Assembly: GCA_905250115.1 (NCBI GenBank)
Contig: CAJNOI010000030.1
Coordinates: forward strand, 425,980-489,979
Source: Adineta steineri
Taxonomy: Eukaryota > Rotifera > Eurotatoria > Adinetida > Adinetidae
Direction of reading: 5' to 3'
Length of the DNA stretch: 64,000 nt
This document shows positions 13,708-25,873 of this stretch, in pieces (position 1 is the stretch's first letter; each line of letters begins with the position of its first letter). Under the pieces are notes generated by a model. It ran no database searches, was not told where the DNA came from, and saw only the letters and a program-made list of their open reading frames with translations. The translations under genes and the position numbers were made by a program.

Positions 13708-14745
13708 TTAAATTGAATCTTCATCTTCACTTGTAAGTGTATCTGAAAGATTTTTACGTTTATTATTGTCACGTAATGATAGATTTAATATTCCTTCAAT
13801 TTCAAATGATTTTCGATTTGTTTTATTTGAAAGTTTTTTATCTTCATGAATTGGAGGTATGGATGAATTTGCTAATGATGATAAACGTATTGCATTCATC
13901 ATGGCTGGAATATAAGATGGATGATAAAGATTAAATGGCCATAATGGAAATGGTGATGGTGTTAAAAATGGAAACGATGATGATGATGGTGTTGAGGGTG
14001 TCTGTAATAAATTTGTATCACTACAAAAACGTTTCGGTTTTGTTATAGATATATTATTAGTCGGAAGTGTTGTATTTTTTGTTGTTGTTGTCGTTGTTTG
14101 AGTATATTTCAATGTACCATTATTTTCAACAATAAGTGATTGACGTTGTTTACATTGAGTTTGTTGTTCAACAAATTTTGCAGGATCAAAATCAACAGCA
14201 TTAAATTCATCGGGTTCAGGAACAGCTTGAGAATTGTAATTATATCTAAATAAAAATTTTTGTAATTATGAAATTCAAGATAGATTTGACAGTGTATATC
14301 TTACCCTGGTTCAATACTTGTATGTGGTTTATCTGGATGATTTTTTGTTAAATGATCTTTAATTGATGAATGATGCATACAATCATATTCACAATATTTA
14401 CAAGTATATGGTTTAACACGAATATGTGTACGAAAATGAACTTTAAGATTTGATTTTGACGAACAAATCTTTATATAGCAAAAATATTAAAATTTCAATT
14501 AAATTAATTTAGTTTCTTTTTTTTGTTACCTTTCCACATTTACTACAATCCCATTTGCTTTCTTTTAAATGAACAATTTGTATATGATGTCTTAAATTTG
14601 AATAATTAGCAAATGATTTTCTACAATAATTACATAAAGGTATATTTTCTTTTTCTTCATTGATTTCTGAAACCATTGATGTTGATAATGTTTCATTACT
14701 AGATGATTTTGTCTCCATATTTGTATGGTGTAAACTAAGCATCAT
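13708..14745 (-). CDS. C2H2 zinc-finger protein (three fingers)
   Basis: Three exons on the minus strand, starting at the ATG at 14745 (MMLSLHHTN). Finger 1 is CNYCRKSF...HHIQIVH. Finger 2, CSKCGKICSSKSNLKVHFRTH, is split by a 60-nt intron after CGK. Finger 3 is CKYCEYDC...DHLTKNH. An intron near 14245-14305 precedes a long last exon with low-complexity Thr, Ser and Pro runs and an acidic end (SEDEDSI). Three short-spaced fingers suggest nucleic-acid binding. The finger spacing and mixed linkers resemble RE1-silencing- or ZNF-type proteins only generically, so I give no orthologue. It is convergent with the MFS gene, 93 bases away. Confidence 0.85.
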
Positions 14746-16681
14746 TTCGTTCTAGTGATATGAAGAAAAACAAAAAATAAAGATGGTGCATAACAATAAC
14801 ATATATAACCGATTCTAATAGATTAGTTCCTTTTGTTCAATTGAGTCAATTAGTTATGCAATATTTTTTAGAAAAAATGGCACATGTATATAATCTTACC
14901 TGTATGTATGCTTGATTATTAACGAATGACGATATATGTAATAACGAAAGTGATGTGTCTGATAGTGCATATCGAAGAAATCGCAGCAAGAAACATTTTT
15001 CTCTCTCTCTCTCTTTTTCGTCGATGCCAATTGGGTGGTACCATCCGTTGAGTGTCATCTGTTTCTCTCTCTTGATTACGAAGGAGAAGAGAAAGAGAGA
15101 GAAGAAAATGACATTGCTCTTTTTCATTATTATTGCCTTTCTCTTCCACGCATCATCGAAGCATAAACACTTAAATTTAATAGGATTTTTTTTAAAATAG
15201 TAATAGAATAATAGTGATCGATAGGTGAATTAAACGTATATTCACACATAAAATCGAATACGAAAGAAAAATAAATTAGAAGACATGCACTGTGATAAGA
15301 ACTGATGATAATGACAACGAACTACTGGTTGTCAATATAAATTGAGTGTGAATGTAATGTTGCTAAGTGCTCGAAATTTTGATATCGTGAAAAGCCAATT
15401 GATAGGTACGAAAAGCATATATTAATCAACATTTTGAACAATTTACAATATCTTTTCTTTCTAAGTTTTCTATCGAAAAAAAATTTGAAATTCTTATCTA
15501 TATTAAAACAGATATTTTCTGTCTGAGTACAAATTTTTAGATGATACAAAAAGGACACGATCGAATTGTTTATAGTATATTCGATATTTTCTTCTAAGTT
15601 TTCAGAAACATATTAATACATTAGCCTTTTTCGTGTCTTAGAATATTTAAATTTTTGTAACCATTAAAAATAATAGATCACATCGTATAGAATCTTAATC
15701 ATTGTTTGGTGATATTTGACGCATCTTCCAAATGTGCATATAAGCCATATGTATCAAGACAATTTGAATATAGCTAACAGCTTCATCAGGTGTGATGAGA
15801 CGATGCACCTTGACAAGTCTTATTTAGGTGTCGCGATCTATTTTTTTCTCCTATGAATATACTTATATATTTATATAATATATATCATTGTAGTGTGATC
15901 AATGTATAGCTCACTGAATTTGTTAGACTCATGCTAATAAGATCATAACACACATACACCGATTTATTGTTGGTTGGTAGTGGTGTCAACGAGAGAATTA
16001 TATTTATTCGTTGTGACCAATATCGATTAGCTTCTTTCCTGCTGATAATAGTCAATGCGGTTAAGATAAAAGAAAAAAGGAAGAGGAAGCTTATGAACAA
16101 CAAGCTAGCCACTTGACAGCATACAAGTATGCCACGCGCGACCACAAACAAATGAAAAAGATGAAGATAACTAAGCTAGTAGTGTATGAGATGTTTTTCT
16201 TATTTAATCTTTGATTATCAACGCACTGGTATCTATTATCTTTTCGATGAGTCATATCTTTATTAATGTCAAAAACAAAATTTCATGAAAAAGAAAAAAA
16301 AATGACATCATTTTGCACAGCAGTTTGTGATTGCATTGACCACCTACGTCTATTAATTTAATATCCCATATATACCATACTCCGCCTTCTTTTTCTCAAG
16401 TGGAGAATATATGCATATATTGAGATCAATTAGAAAAATCGTTAAATTATATCATATCGAAGTTTTCTATTTTAATCACATTTGACATGCAGATGTAATA
16501 TTGACAAATAGATAGGTCTTTTTTTTTGTCCAAAATGATTTATTAGATGTTTATCTGTTTATACAAGTTCAGAAAAGATCTGTTTACAATAGCAAAAAAA
16601 AAGGAGAACACATATGGCAATATAGAAAGAAAGAGAGTTAATGTAAAACACCATAAATAGAAAAAATAGTATGTATTATGT
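14746..16681. other. Intergenic region with pyrimidine/purine inverted tracts
   Basis: About 1.9 kb between two minus-strand genes: upstream of the zinc-finger gene and downstream of the Nup358-like gene. A CT-rich run (about 14998-15021) and a GA-rich run (about 15080-15110) are partly complementary and could pair. Short ORFs here are low-complexity or hydrophobic and look spurious. No other gene is seen. Confidence 0.5.
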
Positions 16682-19600
16682 TTAATGTGGTGGGTGAAAA
16701 TTACCAAAATTTTCATTTGAACCTGACGGAAATGTTTTCATATTTGAAAACATCATCTGACTAGTAATTCGATTAATTTTTTCAAGTTGATTCTATTCAA
16801 AAGCAAAAAATTTAGATTAGTTTAGAATTAATGAAGAATTTTACTCGAATTGTATAAACATCATTTTGAATTGCTTCATGATCCGCACAAAATTCATTTA
16901 TCCATTGATTAACTTCATTCATATGAGAGAATATTACATCAACATATGCTGGTAATGGTGGCTCAGATACTTCAGGTATTTCTTCGATAATTGGCATTGT
17001 AATAACAGGTGGTGGAGGAGGTGGTGATGGTGTTTGTATGAATGTTTGAACATCAACATCACGACTTTTAATCGATGGTGGTGTAGCAAATAATGTTGAA
17101 TCAAGAACACTATTATTTTTATTTACGTCTGAATGAGGTTTTCGTTCTTCTTTTTCGACAATAACTGGACTTAAAACAGCTGAAATATTAATTTCTGACA
17201 CTAGAAGAAACAAAACAGGTTCAATATTTTCTTCAAATCATACAAACAAAACAAAAACCTTTCTGTTGTTCTTTTGTCGGACTTGATGTTCTGGGTGGTT
17301 GCGGTTCGGGTAATACCTGTATGATAAAGAAGATCAATGAGACATTTATTAATATTTAAGAATTAATCATTACTTTCAATTCATCACATTGTCGAGCATA
17401 TGTTTCACATTGTTCAATTAATTGTTCGATATATTTCTGATCATTATTTAATGTTTTTTGCGAATAAAAGAAAAATAATTTATCTTGTTTATTTCCTTTA
17501 ATTTGTGAATCTGATAATTTCCTAGAAAAGAATATAGATTTAAGATTTTCATCAAACATTTCGTTTTTTTATCTAACTGAGTATTTTTAGCTATTTTAAG
17601 ATAATGTATTGCATATTGTTCATAAGATGATGCAGCACGTTTTGCATGTTGTTCATAGAGTTTTTGTGCCTTTTGAAAAAAAGAAAATTTTCGAAAAAAA
17701 AACGACAAAAATGAATTTACTGATTTAAATAGAATTCGAGCTGTTTCAAGTATAATTAATTTTGGTGGATGTTGATGTATTCGTTCTTCATCGAGACGTA
17801 TTGTTCCTAGATGATCAATAAATTCATTCCATAAACTAGAATAAGAAATTCAACTTGAATTTTTATTTAATGAAAAAAATCTTTACGTTTGTTCAGTAAC
17901 AGTTTGCCACCAATTCTTCTGTTGTTGTGTGCATAAATGGGATGCTGAAAAAAGTAAATAGGGATGTAATATTGAATCACCGCTATTCAAATGAACATTT
18001 TGTTGTGCACATAAGAGAAGGAAGACCTGAATAAGAAAATTAGATAAGAATCATTCTAATACGTATATTTATTTCTTTACAATAATATCTCGTTCATTTA
18101 ATGATTCAACATTAATTGGTTTTTGTTCAAAATCAATTGGTGTAAGTGAAAAATGTTCACGTAATGTATTATTATTAATAACTAAGACGAAAAAAGAATT
18201 TTTTATTGAATTTTATTATTTCGAATTTCTTACCTGCAAGTGATACTCGGTCGGATTCAATCATACAACATAATGTCCATATACAACAAATTAATTTTCG
18301 TACATTGTTGTTATTCACTAAATAAAACATTACATATTAACAGTGTAGATTACTAAATGATGTGATATAAACTATTTGTTAAAGATTCTATTTTAAAAAT
18401 AAAAGTGTTAAAAGATCAATTTCTATTTATTAAATATACCTGTTGTTTTATGTTTATGAACAGAGAAATGCTTCGATGATATAAAGAATGTACTGATAAA
18501 AAAATCAAATAAAAAGAGTTTTGATATGTTCGACTAATATATCATTCGTGTATATTGAGTCACAATTAACCGTAATCGGAAGGTTTCATTTATTGCATTA
18601 CAAGGAAATTCGATACTTTAACTTTTTGGTTAACTATGAAAGTTCTTTTGGAAAAATTATCCGAAACCCACATATATCTTACATTGATTCATTGTACTAG
18701 CAAGTCCCATATTCATTAAATCATTATATTTTTCAATAATTTTTTCATCAAATTCTGGAAAACGTCGAATAAATACAAATCCACTTGATGTTGCATCATC
18801 ATCATTAACGTTATTACTAAATAAATGATTATCAATAAAATTATTGATTTTATCTCGTAATGAAACTGCTGGAAATAATTGTTCAAGAATAATTGCAATC
18901 TGAAAAATTATAAAATTTTTAATTTTTTTCATTATTTTAAAAATCGAAAACTTACATATCGTTCATAATTTTTTTGTAAGTCACTTAATTGTATTTTAGA
19001 TAATGTAGGTATCCATTGAACTAAATAAATTCATTCATAAAATGATTGAGTATGACTGATGAAATAAATCATTAAGTTCTGATAAGATGCAATGTGTGAA
19101 AGTCATCATTGTATGATTAGTGCCGCCGCAATAAGGTCATGCATTTCATTTAACGATAGGTGCTATATGTAGAATGCACCTTAGTATAGAAGAGGAAATT
19201 AGAGATTTCTCATATACAGACAGAAGACTTTAATCGAATTTCAATACTATGATTGACCGAGTAAGGGTTTCTTGAAAGTGCAATTGAGTCAGATTGTTCT
19301 TTCGTTAGCAAAAATCAACTTTTCTGTAGTCGACAACTCTCCAATACAGTTAAAAAATTATTTAATAACAACTAACTAGCAAAAATTTTAAACGAAATAT
19401 TTCATTGAAAATTAAAATTACGGGTTAAATTATTTTAGTATCGAATTACTCGCTCCTGCATTTGTTTTAACGAATAATTTGGTTTATTACTCGGACTCGC
19501 TCGATTTAATAAATAGTTCTGAACAATACACTGTTCGATTGTTGTTTGTACATAAATATATAAAATTGTATTTACCAATAATAAATATTCGTTTTAAATA

Positions 19601-20237
19601 ACGAAGACGCATTGAACGATGACAAGCGGAATATTCATCTACTGTTGATGCGATTTCATATGGTCGACTTTGTTGTAATAATAATAGACACATTGTAGCA
19701 CATGCTAACTTTGCATCATGTATTGATCGTCGTCTCTACAAATTCATAATTAAATTAGATAAAAAAATAAATGATTATTTACAATTGTATTCATTTTAAT
19801 AATTGCAATTGCTGAATACATCAATAACTGACATTTAGCTTCATATAGATAATCATCAATATCTTTGTCGAATAAAAATTGTGATAAGCTAGAAAAGTTT
19901 ATTTAAAAATAAAAGAATTTAATTATTTTTTTTTGTGTATTAATTTACTCATTTAATGCATCAGCTGTTACATCCCAATAAGTTTCATATAAACTATTTT
20001 CTAAACGTCGAAGACCTACATCAATAGCATAATAAGATATTGTTGTCGTAGGTAAATTTGATGTCTAATAAAAAAAAATAAAAAAAAATCACTTGTATTA
20101 TATATAAGATAAAAATTCTAGATTACAAGTAAAGTTTGAAAGGCATTTTTATTCCAATCAATATCATTTGAATGTATTCCTTCATCAATTTGATTTAATA
20201 AAGGAAAATTTTTTGTATTTGAACTTTTGCTAGTCAT
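16682..20237 (-). CDS. Nup358/RanBP2 N-terminal-like protein, reduced
   Basis: Multi-exon gene starting at the ATG at 20237 and ending at TAA 16682-16684, about 750 residues. Segments match the alpha-solenoid part of vertebrate RanBP2/Nup358 as I remember it. The best is SHLCTQQQKNWWQTV, matching the family's LCT-x-x-QK-x-WW motif. Others, in the same order, are EAKCQLLMYSAIAIIKM, a QW segment near 19010, ERDIIVFLLLC and LYEQHAKRAASSYEQYAIHY. A Pro/Ser-rich segment with PPPPPP (about 17000) and a coiled coil follow, ending with a single FG in NENFGNFHPPH. There are no initial TPRs, Ran-binding domains, zinc fingers or cyclophilin domain, which vertebrate Nup358 has. Expected place is the cytoplasmic face of the nuclear pore. 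Exon joining at about 18.35-18.68 kb is not resolved in phase. Confidence 0.65.
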
Positions 20238-20397
20238 TATTAATCACGTGTATTATATATCTATATGAAATAGAAAGCTATACGAACTGAACGAATAAAT
20301 GAATATGTATTGGTCAATGGAATGAGCCAATTGAATTCAATGGCATACTATAGTATTTGTTTCATTTTACTTAACTTCTTCCAGATATCAAAAGAGA
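20238..20397. promoter_or_regulatory. Divergent promoter region between the Nup358-like gene and POLR2E
   Basis: Only 160 bases separate the two divergent start codons, so both promoters must overlap or be shared. A pyrimidine tract ending in an acceptor-like CTTCTTCCAG (about 20375-20384) lies just before the RPB5 ATG. It could be a 5' UTR intron or a spliced-leader acceptor. No TATA motif stands out. Confidence 0.45.
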
Positions 20398-21937
20398 ATG
20401 GACGATGAAGCTGAAACTTACAAATTATGGCGTATTAAAAAAACAGTTCTTCAGGTGAGAATATTTTATAAAAAAAATAAATTATTTACGAATAGATTCT
20501 TATCTTAATGATAAACTAAATCTTTTTTTTTCGTAAGATATTTCTTGCACTAGTCATTACATTAATATTCAAGTAAAAAGAATAAAAAAGTTTCTCATAA
20601 GATGTTCAGCATATCTAACAATCATTTGAAGTAAGGTGCGGCTTCGGGATTGAGAATTTTCGAAATAGAGGCTTCAGCTTAATTCTTGGATTCTTTTGAC
20701 GATGTACGATGAATAGAGAATAAAATTCTCTATCAGGCTATTGTACTTTCAGATCTCATTCAAGATATATGATGAAGAAATACCTACGGGATTAGAAAAA
20801 CCTCGATTCTTCGGGTTTTTAGATCCCGTTGGTATTTGTCCTGCAATACATGTTGAGTGAAATCCGAAAATACAATAGCCTGAAAGAATTTTATTCTCTA
20901 TTCATTGTACATCTTCAGGAGGACCCAAGAATTAAGTTGAAGTCTCTTTTTTAAGATACTCAATCTCGAAGCCGCACCCTAATCTGAAGACTCATCGTCC
21001 TATTAACTAGATTCAGTTCCTTTAGACAGAATTGATTAGGACATCTAGTTATCAAGAGAAAAAACTTTCTAACTTGATATATTATTTTCTCTCCTAGATG
21101 TGTCATGATCGTGGTTATCTTGTAAGTCAAGATGAACTTGATCAAACACTTGAACAATTTAAAGCTGTTTTTGGTGATAAACCAAGGTAAATTATTAATT
21201 ATTTCGTATCTCGATATATTTTATTATATTATAGTGAAAATAAACCAGCTCGATCGCAATTAATTGTTATGGTTGCACATAATGATGATCCAACAGATAC
21301 ATTAATAGTTCAATTTCCTGATCAACCAAAAATTGGTGTGGATAAAATAAAAGATTATTTTAAAAAAATGCAAGAAGAAAGTATTCCACATTCAATTCTT
21401 GTTGTACAAACTGGTTTAACACCAGCTGCACGTGATGTAAGCCTTCTTCTAATTTACATATAAATCTATCTTTTTTTCTCTCTCTTATAGTTAATTAATG
21501 AATTACAAAATAAAAGTTTTTCATTTCAAGTATTTCTTGAAAGTGAATTATTAATCAATATTACTGAACATAATGTAACGTTAATTTTATTTAAAAATAT
21601 TTATTTAATAAAATTTTATTTAGCTTGTTCCAAAACATGTTATATTAACACAAGAGGAAAAACAAGAATTATTAGCAAGATAGTAAGAAATTAGTTTTTT
21701 TCGTCTTGTGAAGTATATCTTTGAGAATATTTTTATTTAGTCGTCTAAAAGAAAGTCAGTTACCACGTATTCAATATGGTGATCCAGTTGCTCGCTATTT
21801 TGGTTTGAAACGTGGCCAAGTAACGTGTTTGAATTTACTTATATTTTTTAGATTTAAAATTTTGTTTTTAGGTTGTTCGAATTACGCGCACATCTGAAAC
21901 AGCTGGTCGTTATATTACATATCGCTTAGTCACTTAA
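20398..21937 (+). CDS. POLR2E: RNA polymerases I/II/III subunit RPB5 (RPABC1)
   Basis: Shared subunit of all three nuclear RNA polymerases. It starts [19 protein letters not shown], then [20 protein letters not shown] after a long first intron. The N-terminal jaw domain continues to about the residues [12 protein letters not shown]. The conserved C-terminal assembly domain ends in [18 protein letters not shown] and [12 protein letters not shown]. About 210 residues, the normal family length. Introns 2 onward are short; intron 1 (about 20455-21097) is 640 nt and holds a 347-bp inverted-repeat element. All conserved regions are intact, so the gene is presumably functional. It is divergent from the Nup358-like gene. 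Confidence 0.97.
20634..20980. mobile_element. 347-bp MITE-like inverted-repeat element in POLR2E intron 1
   Basis: The ends are inverted: AGGTGCGGCTTCGGGATTGAG on the left and CTCAATCTCGAAGCCGCACC on the right. Pairing continues inward, for example TAGAGAATAAAATTCTCTAT against AGAATTTTATTCTCTATTCA. A second internal pair surrounds a central ATCCCGT/ACGGGAT stem. The dinucleotide TA abuts both ends, consistent with a Tc1/mariner-type TA target site. There is no ORF. Confidence 0.85.
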
Positions 21938-22871
21938 ATGTACAACAACAAATAATTTGTTCATTTTTGTTGTTGTTGTTGTTATTGTTGTAGGAAATTC
22001 AAATAAAAAAGAAGATTTATGTTAGTTTTTGTTTATCTATCTTGAATGAAATAATCATTTGTAACTGTTAATCAATAAGATTAAATATATACACAATGAT
22101 TCTTGAAATAAAAACAATTGTTATTTACTGTCTTCAAAATTCTCATTTATAAATTGAAATAATTTCATTTCTTACTATAGATATGCACCAGTTCCAGTCA
22201 TGACTGGTAGACTGGGGTCATAAATCATCTGATCGTTCATTTATTTACAGACCAGTATTCTGCTCCTTTAGAATATGTTGTAATTAATCGATTTTCAGAC
22301 TCTTAAAATTTTTCGACTCTCGCTCCTCTCAGAGGTATGTAGCAAATCAATTCAGCGAAAAAATAACTTTGATAGTATATATTAAGTTTCAAACTTCTGA
22401 AATATTATTTTCAAGTAACATTAAAAGTACTTAAGCGATAAAATTGTTGTTTTAGGTAAATTGATTGTTTTTCGATCCTTGAAGGGTACCACAGGATTGA
22501 AAATCGATTAATCACTACATATTCTAAAAGAGAATAATATTCATCCAATAACGAATGAAAGATCAGATGGTGTTACATAGATATGCATAAGGCTTCGCAT
22601 TAAATGAATTCTATGCATTTAAAGAAAGCCTAGACATATGCGCAATAACAAATATGTACACGCTTTGCTTCGTTCTTCTCTCACATAGAGGTGTAAGCCG
22701 TTCGCTTGGACGCGCGTCGGCTTCAGCAAAAATCAGCTGACGGCTGACACTTCTACTCTCATATGAGTAAATATCAAAACTAGGAAGTAGACTGATTAAT
22801 ATTGTTGTTGTCCGGACCACGACTACTAGTATTCTTTTTTTTTCGTTTTAGAAAAAATTGTTTTTTTACAA
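21938..22871. other. Intergenic region between POLR2E and the F-box gene
   Basis: Contains POLR2E 3' sequence with GTT repeats (about 21970-21992), a 400-bp degenerate inverted-repeat element (separate entry) and the F-box 5' leader. An acceptor-like tract TTTTTTTCGTTTTAG ends about 22 bases before the F-box ATG. No gene is seen. Confidence 0.5.
22188..22576. mobile_element. Degenerate foldback element flanked by an 11-bp direct repeat
   Basis: Imperfect inverted arms: CATCTGATCGTTCATTTATT (from 22227) pairs with GAACGAAT-like sequence and GATCAGATGG (22561-22570). TTTAGAATATGTTG and ATCGATTTTCA pair with TGAAAATCGATTAATCA and CATATTCTAAAA (about 22490-22530). The direct repeat ATAGATATGCA occurs at 22177-22187 and again at 22577-22587, which would fit a target-site duplication. 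There is no ORF. Confidence 0.55.
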
Positions 22872-25595
22872 ATGTCTTCAAGCCAAATGAAACTATCAAA
22901 ATTTGAATTAATACCAAATGAAGTTTTACTTGAAATATTTGAATATCTTTCACCATATAATATATTTCAAGCATTTTATTATCTTAATAGACGATATAAT
23001 GATTTACTTATATCTCTACATGTTCGTATTGATTTATTAAATAAATATAAGAAGATTTTTGATTATTATAATTATTTTTTATTTCCTCTTGTACCTTATA
23101 ATATTATTTCGTTTCGTTGTGAAGATATTTGTGATCGTTTAATTTATCAAATTCGTTTATCGGAATTTATTTCACTTAAATATTTAACTATTTCCAATTT
23201 AAATATTGAAACACTTCAAATAATTATTCCACAATTAAGTAAATTACAAAAACTTATTTATTTAAATTTACAAACAAGAAATAATATTAATATTGAAAAT
23301 GAAATTATATTTCAACGACAATTACCTTTAATTCAAACATGTATTTTAAATTTAAATAAAAAAATTTCTTTTCAAAATGAACATTTTTATCCAAATCTTA
23401 AAGATTTAATATTAAATCAATGTAATATCGAAGATTTAGGTTTATTTATTCAAAATTACACACCTCAACTTCAACATTTAACAGTTACACTTATTGATGG
23501 AAAAATTCCAGAAGAAATAGATAAAATTCATCATCTGAAATCACTTATTATTAATAGTCATACAATACCATTTCATCGTTTAACAAATTCGATATTTAAC
23601 TTGTTTCGAGATTTACAACGATTATCAATTAATGCAATGGGTATTGAGTATACGAATGGTATGTTTTTTAATTTCTTGTGTGTCCGCAGGGTCAAAAAAA
23701 CATCGAAAACGGATTTTTCAAGGTATTTCAATGCGGGGAGTTCGAATCTGAGGTCTGTTGGGTGACCATGATCAGGGAAGAAGGCAAAGGTCAGAAAAAC
23801 ATCGAAGATCGATTTTTCAGTAAATGTGAGGAGCATGCATTTCTACGAGAAAGAGCTAAGCGAGTCCTCGGACGAACGTTACTTGTATTTTTTTTCATTT
23901 AGGTAAACAATGGCAAACACTTTTATCGAGTAAATTTCCTCAATTAAATTGTTTTCAACTTCGTATCATCTTTCCTCAAGAAGATACACTAACATCAGAT
24001 GATCGTATTCAATTACTTAAAACTTTTGAAACATCATATTTTCGTCATCATAAATGGTATTTTGCATTTATTTATTGTCCATCAATGACAAATATTGAAT
24101 TCTTTTCATTACCAATGATTAATAAGAAAATAGATGTGAATTTATATAATACAAGTATTGAAACAACAATGAATGATGAACATACTTTTAAAAATATTAA
24201 AGAACTTTCTTTAATTTTAACAACTCCAAATGAAACCTCATCACCCTTATTCGATTCATGTTTTTTTAATGTTGAAAATCTCAAACTTATATCAGAATTT
24301 CGAGAATATCAGCCATTTCCAAAAAATTTATATGTTGATATTTCTCGTCTTATAAAATTTTCTCATATAAAATCAATGGAATTGATTGGAATGCATTTTC
24401 CATCAACAATTCTTATTTTACTTGATTATATGCCAAATCTTCATTCAATTACAATTACATTAAATCATCTAATTAAAATGACCAAAACATTAACGGATAA
24501 TAAAATTTGTCAACATCTAACAAAATTAATTAAACATTTAACAATTACGTAAGAAAACTTTTCTTATTTAATAATCATATGATTCTACTAGAAATCTTAG
24601 ATTCTAATTTATTGGAAACAAAGGGCTAGGGTTTTATCTAAGTTTCGTTACTAGGATGCGTGAATCGAATTTTAAGGTGGGCGGCGCCCACCCGCTGGAT
24701 AAAATACTGCAAAGGATTCAAAGGAAATGATTGAACAGTTGTATGAAAGATTTTCTCGGAGATATATCTATAGGTAGAAGTGCCAGTATCGTATAGTAAA
24801 ACGTTTCGTTAGTGGTCTAAGATTATGCCAGGATTGTTGGATGTAAAATCATCAAACTAAAGATGAAAGTTAGCTAACTTGTCATTCAATTTATTTATTT
24901 TTGTAGGGTTCTGTAAATGCTTACAGTTTTCGAATTCAATTAAGTTTATTGAAATTTTCTTACAGAGACGGTAATAAAATCGTGTAACATTAAAGTTGTT
25001 TCTTATATTCGCTTCAATCGAAAAGAAAAAGAATCTTCCAAGTATGCCATAATTTCACACAAATGAATAAAGAACCAGCATTTTGAGGTATACACTCAAT
25101 GCTATCAGATCACACTTATCGAGATTGTAAAATTACGTTTTTTGAATAAAATCGAGGATGAATGAGATGACGTACTCTTTTCTCCGTGGAAGATTGACGA
25201 TAGATATTTATTTGTATTTTTCGATGCTTACATTATCCAATATAGAGATTAAATATTCCCAACTAAAAATCTGTACCTTATCTTTGTAACACATATTTAG
25301 ATCAATTGATAATGTGAAAGACTTGCTTTTCTTCGAACGATTACCAATTGTTTTCATTCATCTTGATTCATTATCATTATCACTTGAAAATGTTCAAGAT
25401 TTGTATATACTAACGACATTACTTCTTTCGAAAATGGCTCGTATATTAAAAACAATGAATATATTCATTAGAACACCCAGTAAAAATACTATTCTAGATC
25501 AATTTATGTTATGGCTTTTTGATTATATACATCAACGTGATCTCGATTATGTTGATGTTAAATTAACTGATTATCAATTGTATTTTTGTTTTTAA
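22872..25595 (+). CDS. F-box-like protein with divergent leucine-rich region
   Basis: Three exons (22872 to about 23658, about 23902-24549, about 25301-25595). The first 45 residues form an F-box: LIPNEVLLEIFEYLSPYNIF followed by NRRYNDLL. This predicts binding to a Skp1-type adaptor in an SCF ubiquitin ligase. The remaining roughly 530 residues have irregular leucine-rich repeats (for example LKYLTISNLNIETLQIIIPQ), probably for substrate binding. The splice AATG|gtatgt ... tttag|GTAAACAATGG keeps the frame. Intron 1 consists mostly of a dispersed repeat; intron 2 (about 750 nt) is unusually long. Such F-box/LRR genes form large families in bdelloids. The substrate is unknown. Confidence 0.85.
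23688..23893. repeat. Dispersed repeat, copy A (in F-box intron 1)
   Basis: Reverse-complement match to 51375-51556. It contains an internal direct repeat: GGTCAAAAAAACATCGAAAA near 23690 and GGTCAGAAAAACATCGAAGA near 23790. The far end reads GAGAAAGAGCTAAGCGAGTC...ACGTTACTTGTA. More GC-rich than the surrounding coding sequence. No protein is recognisable. Confidence 0.8.
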
Positions 25596-25873
25596 TTCAA
25601 TAAATATTTTTATAAAGCTTTTCCATTATTCATTTGAAATTATTGATAATGCGCTATACTAGTAACATAAATAGTCATCGAATTGTTTTATCAAACCTTA
25701 TCGAGATGTTTTTTTTCCTTGAGTCAGTCTATGTATAATTTTAATATTTTATTTATAAGAATATAAACACAAAATGTATAACAATAATATGTTACTATAA
25801 AATACAAAATAATGTTTTCTCGAAAAATATTAAATAATTTATATCGTGAATAAATTTAACTGTATATCTGTTA
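25596..25873. other. Intergenic, convergent 3' ends
   Basis: AT-rich spacer of 278 bases between the convergent F-box and F-box/LRR genes. Nothing is recognised beyond AATAAA-like motifs for either gene. Confidence 0.5.

Noticed and set aside
14998-15110. CT and GA tracts as a possible regulatory hairpin
   Set aside because: Simple-sequence tracts of this type recur in the window (for example 48690, 48885, 49030), so pairing is probably incidental.
15885-16151. Hydrophobic minus-strand frame resembling a membrane peptide
   Set aside because: Low-complexity composition, no conserved motif and no neighbouring exon; probably spurious.
23735-23755. GGAGTTCGAATCTGAGG, similar to a tRNA T-arm
   Set aside because: No matching acceptor, D or anticodon arms around it, and it is part of the dispersed repeat shared with the SLC4 intron.
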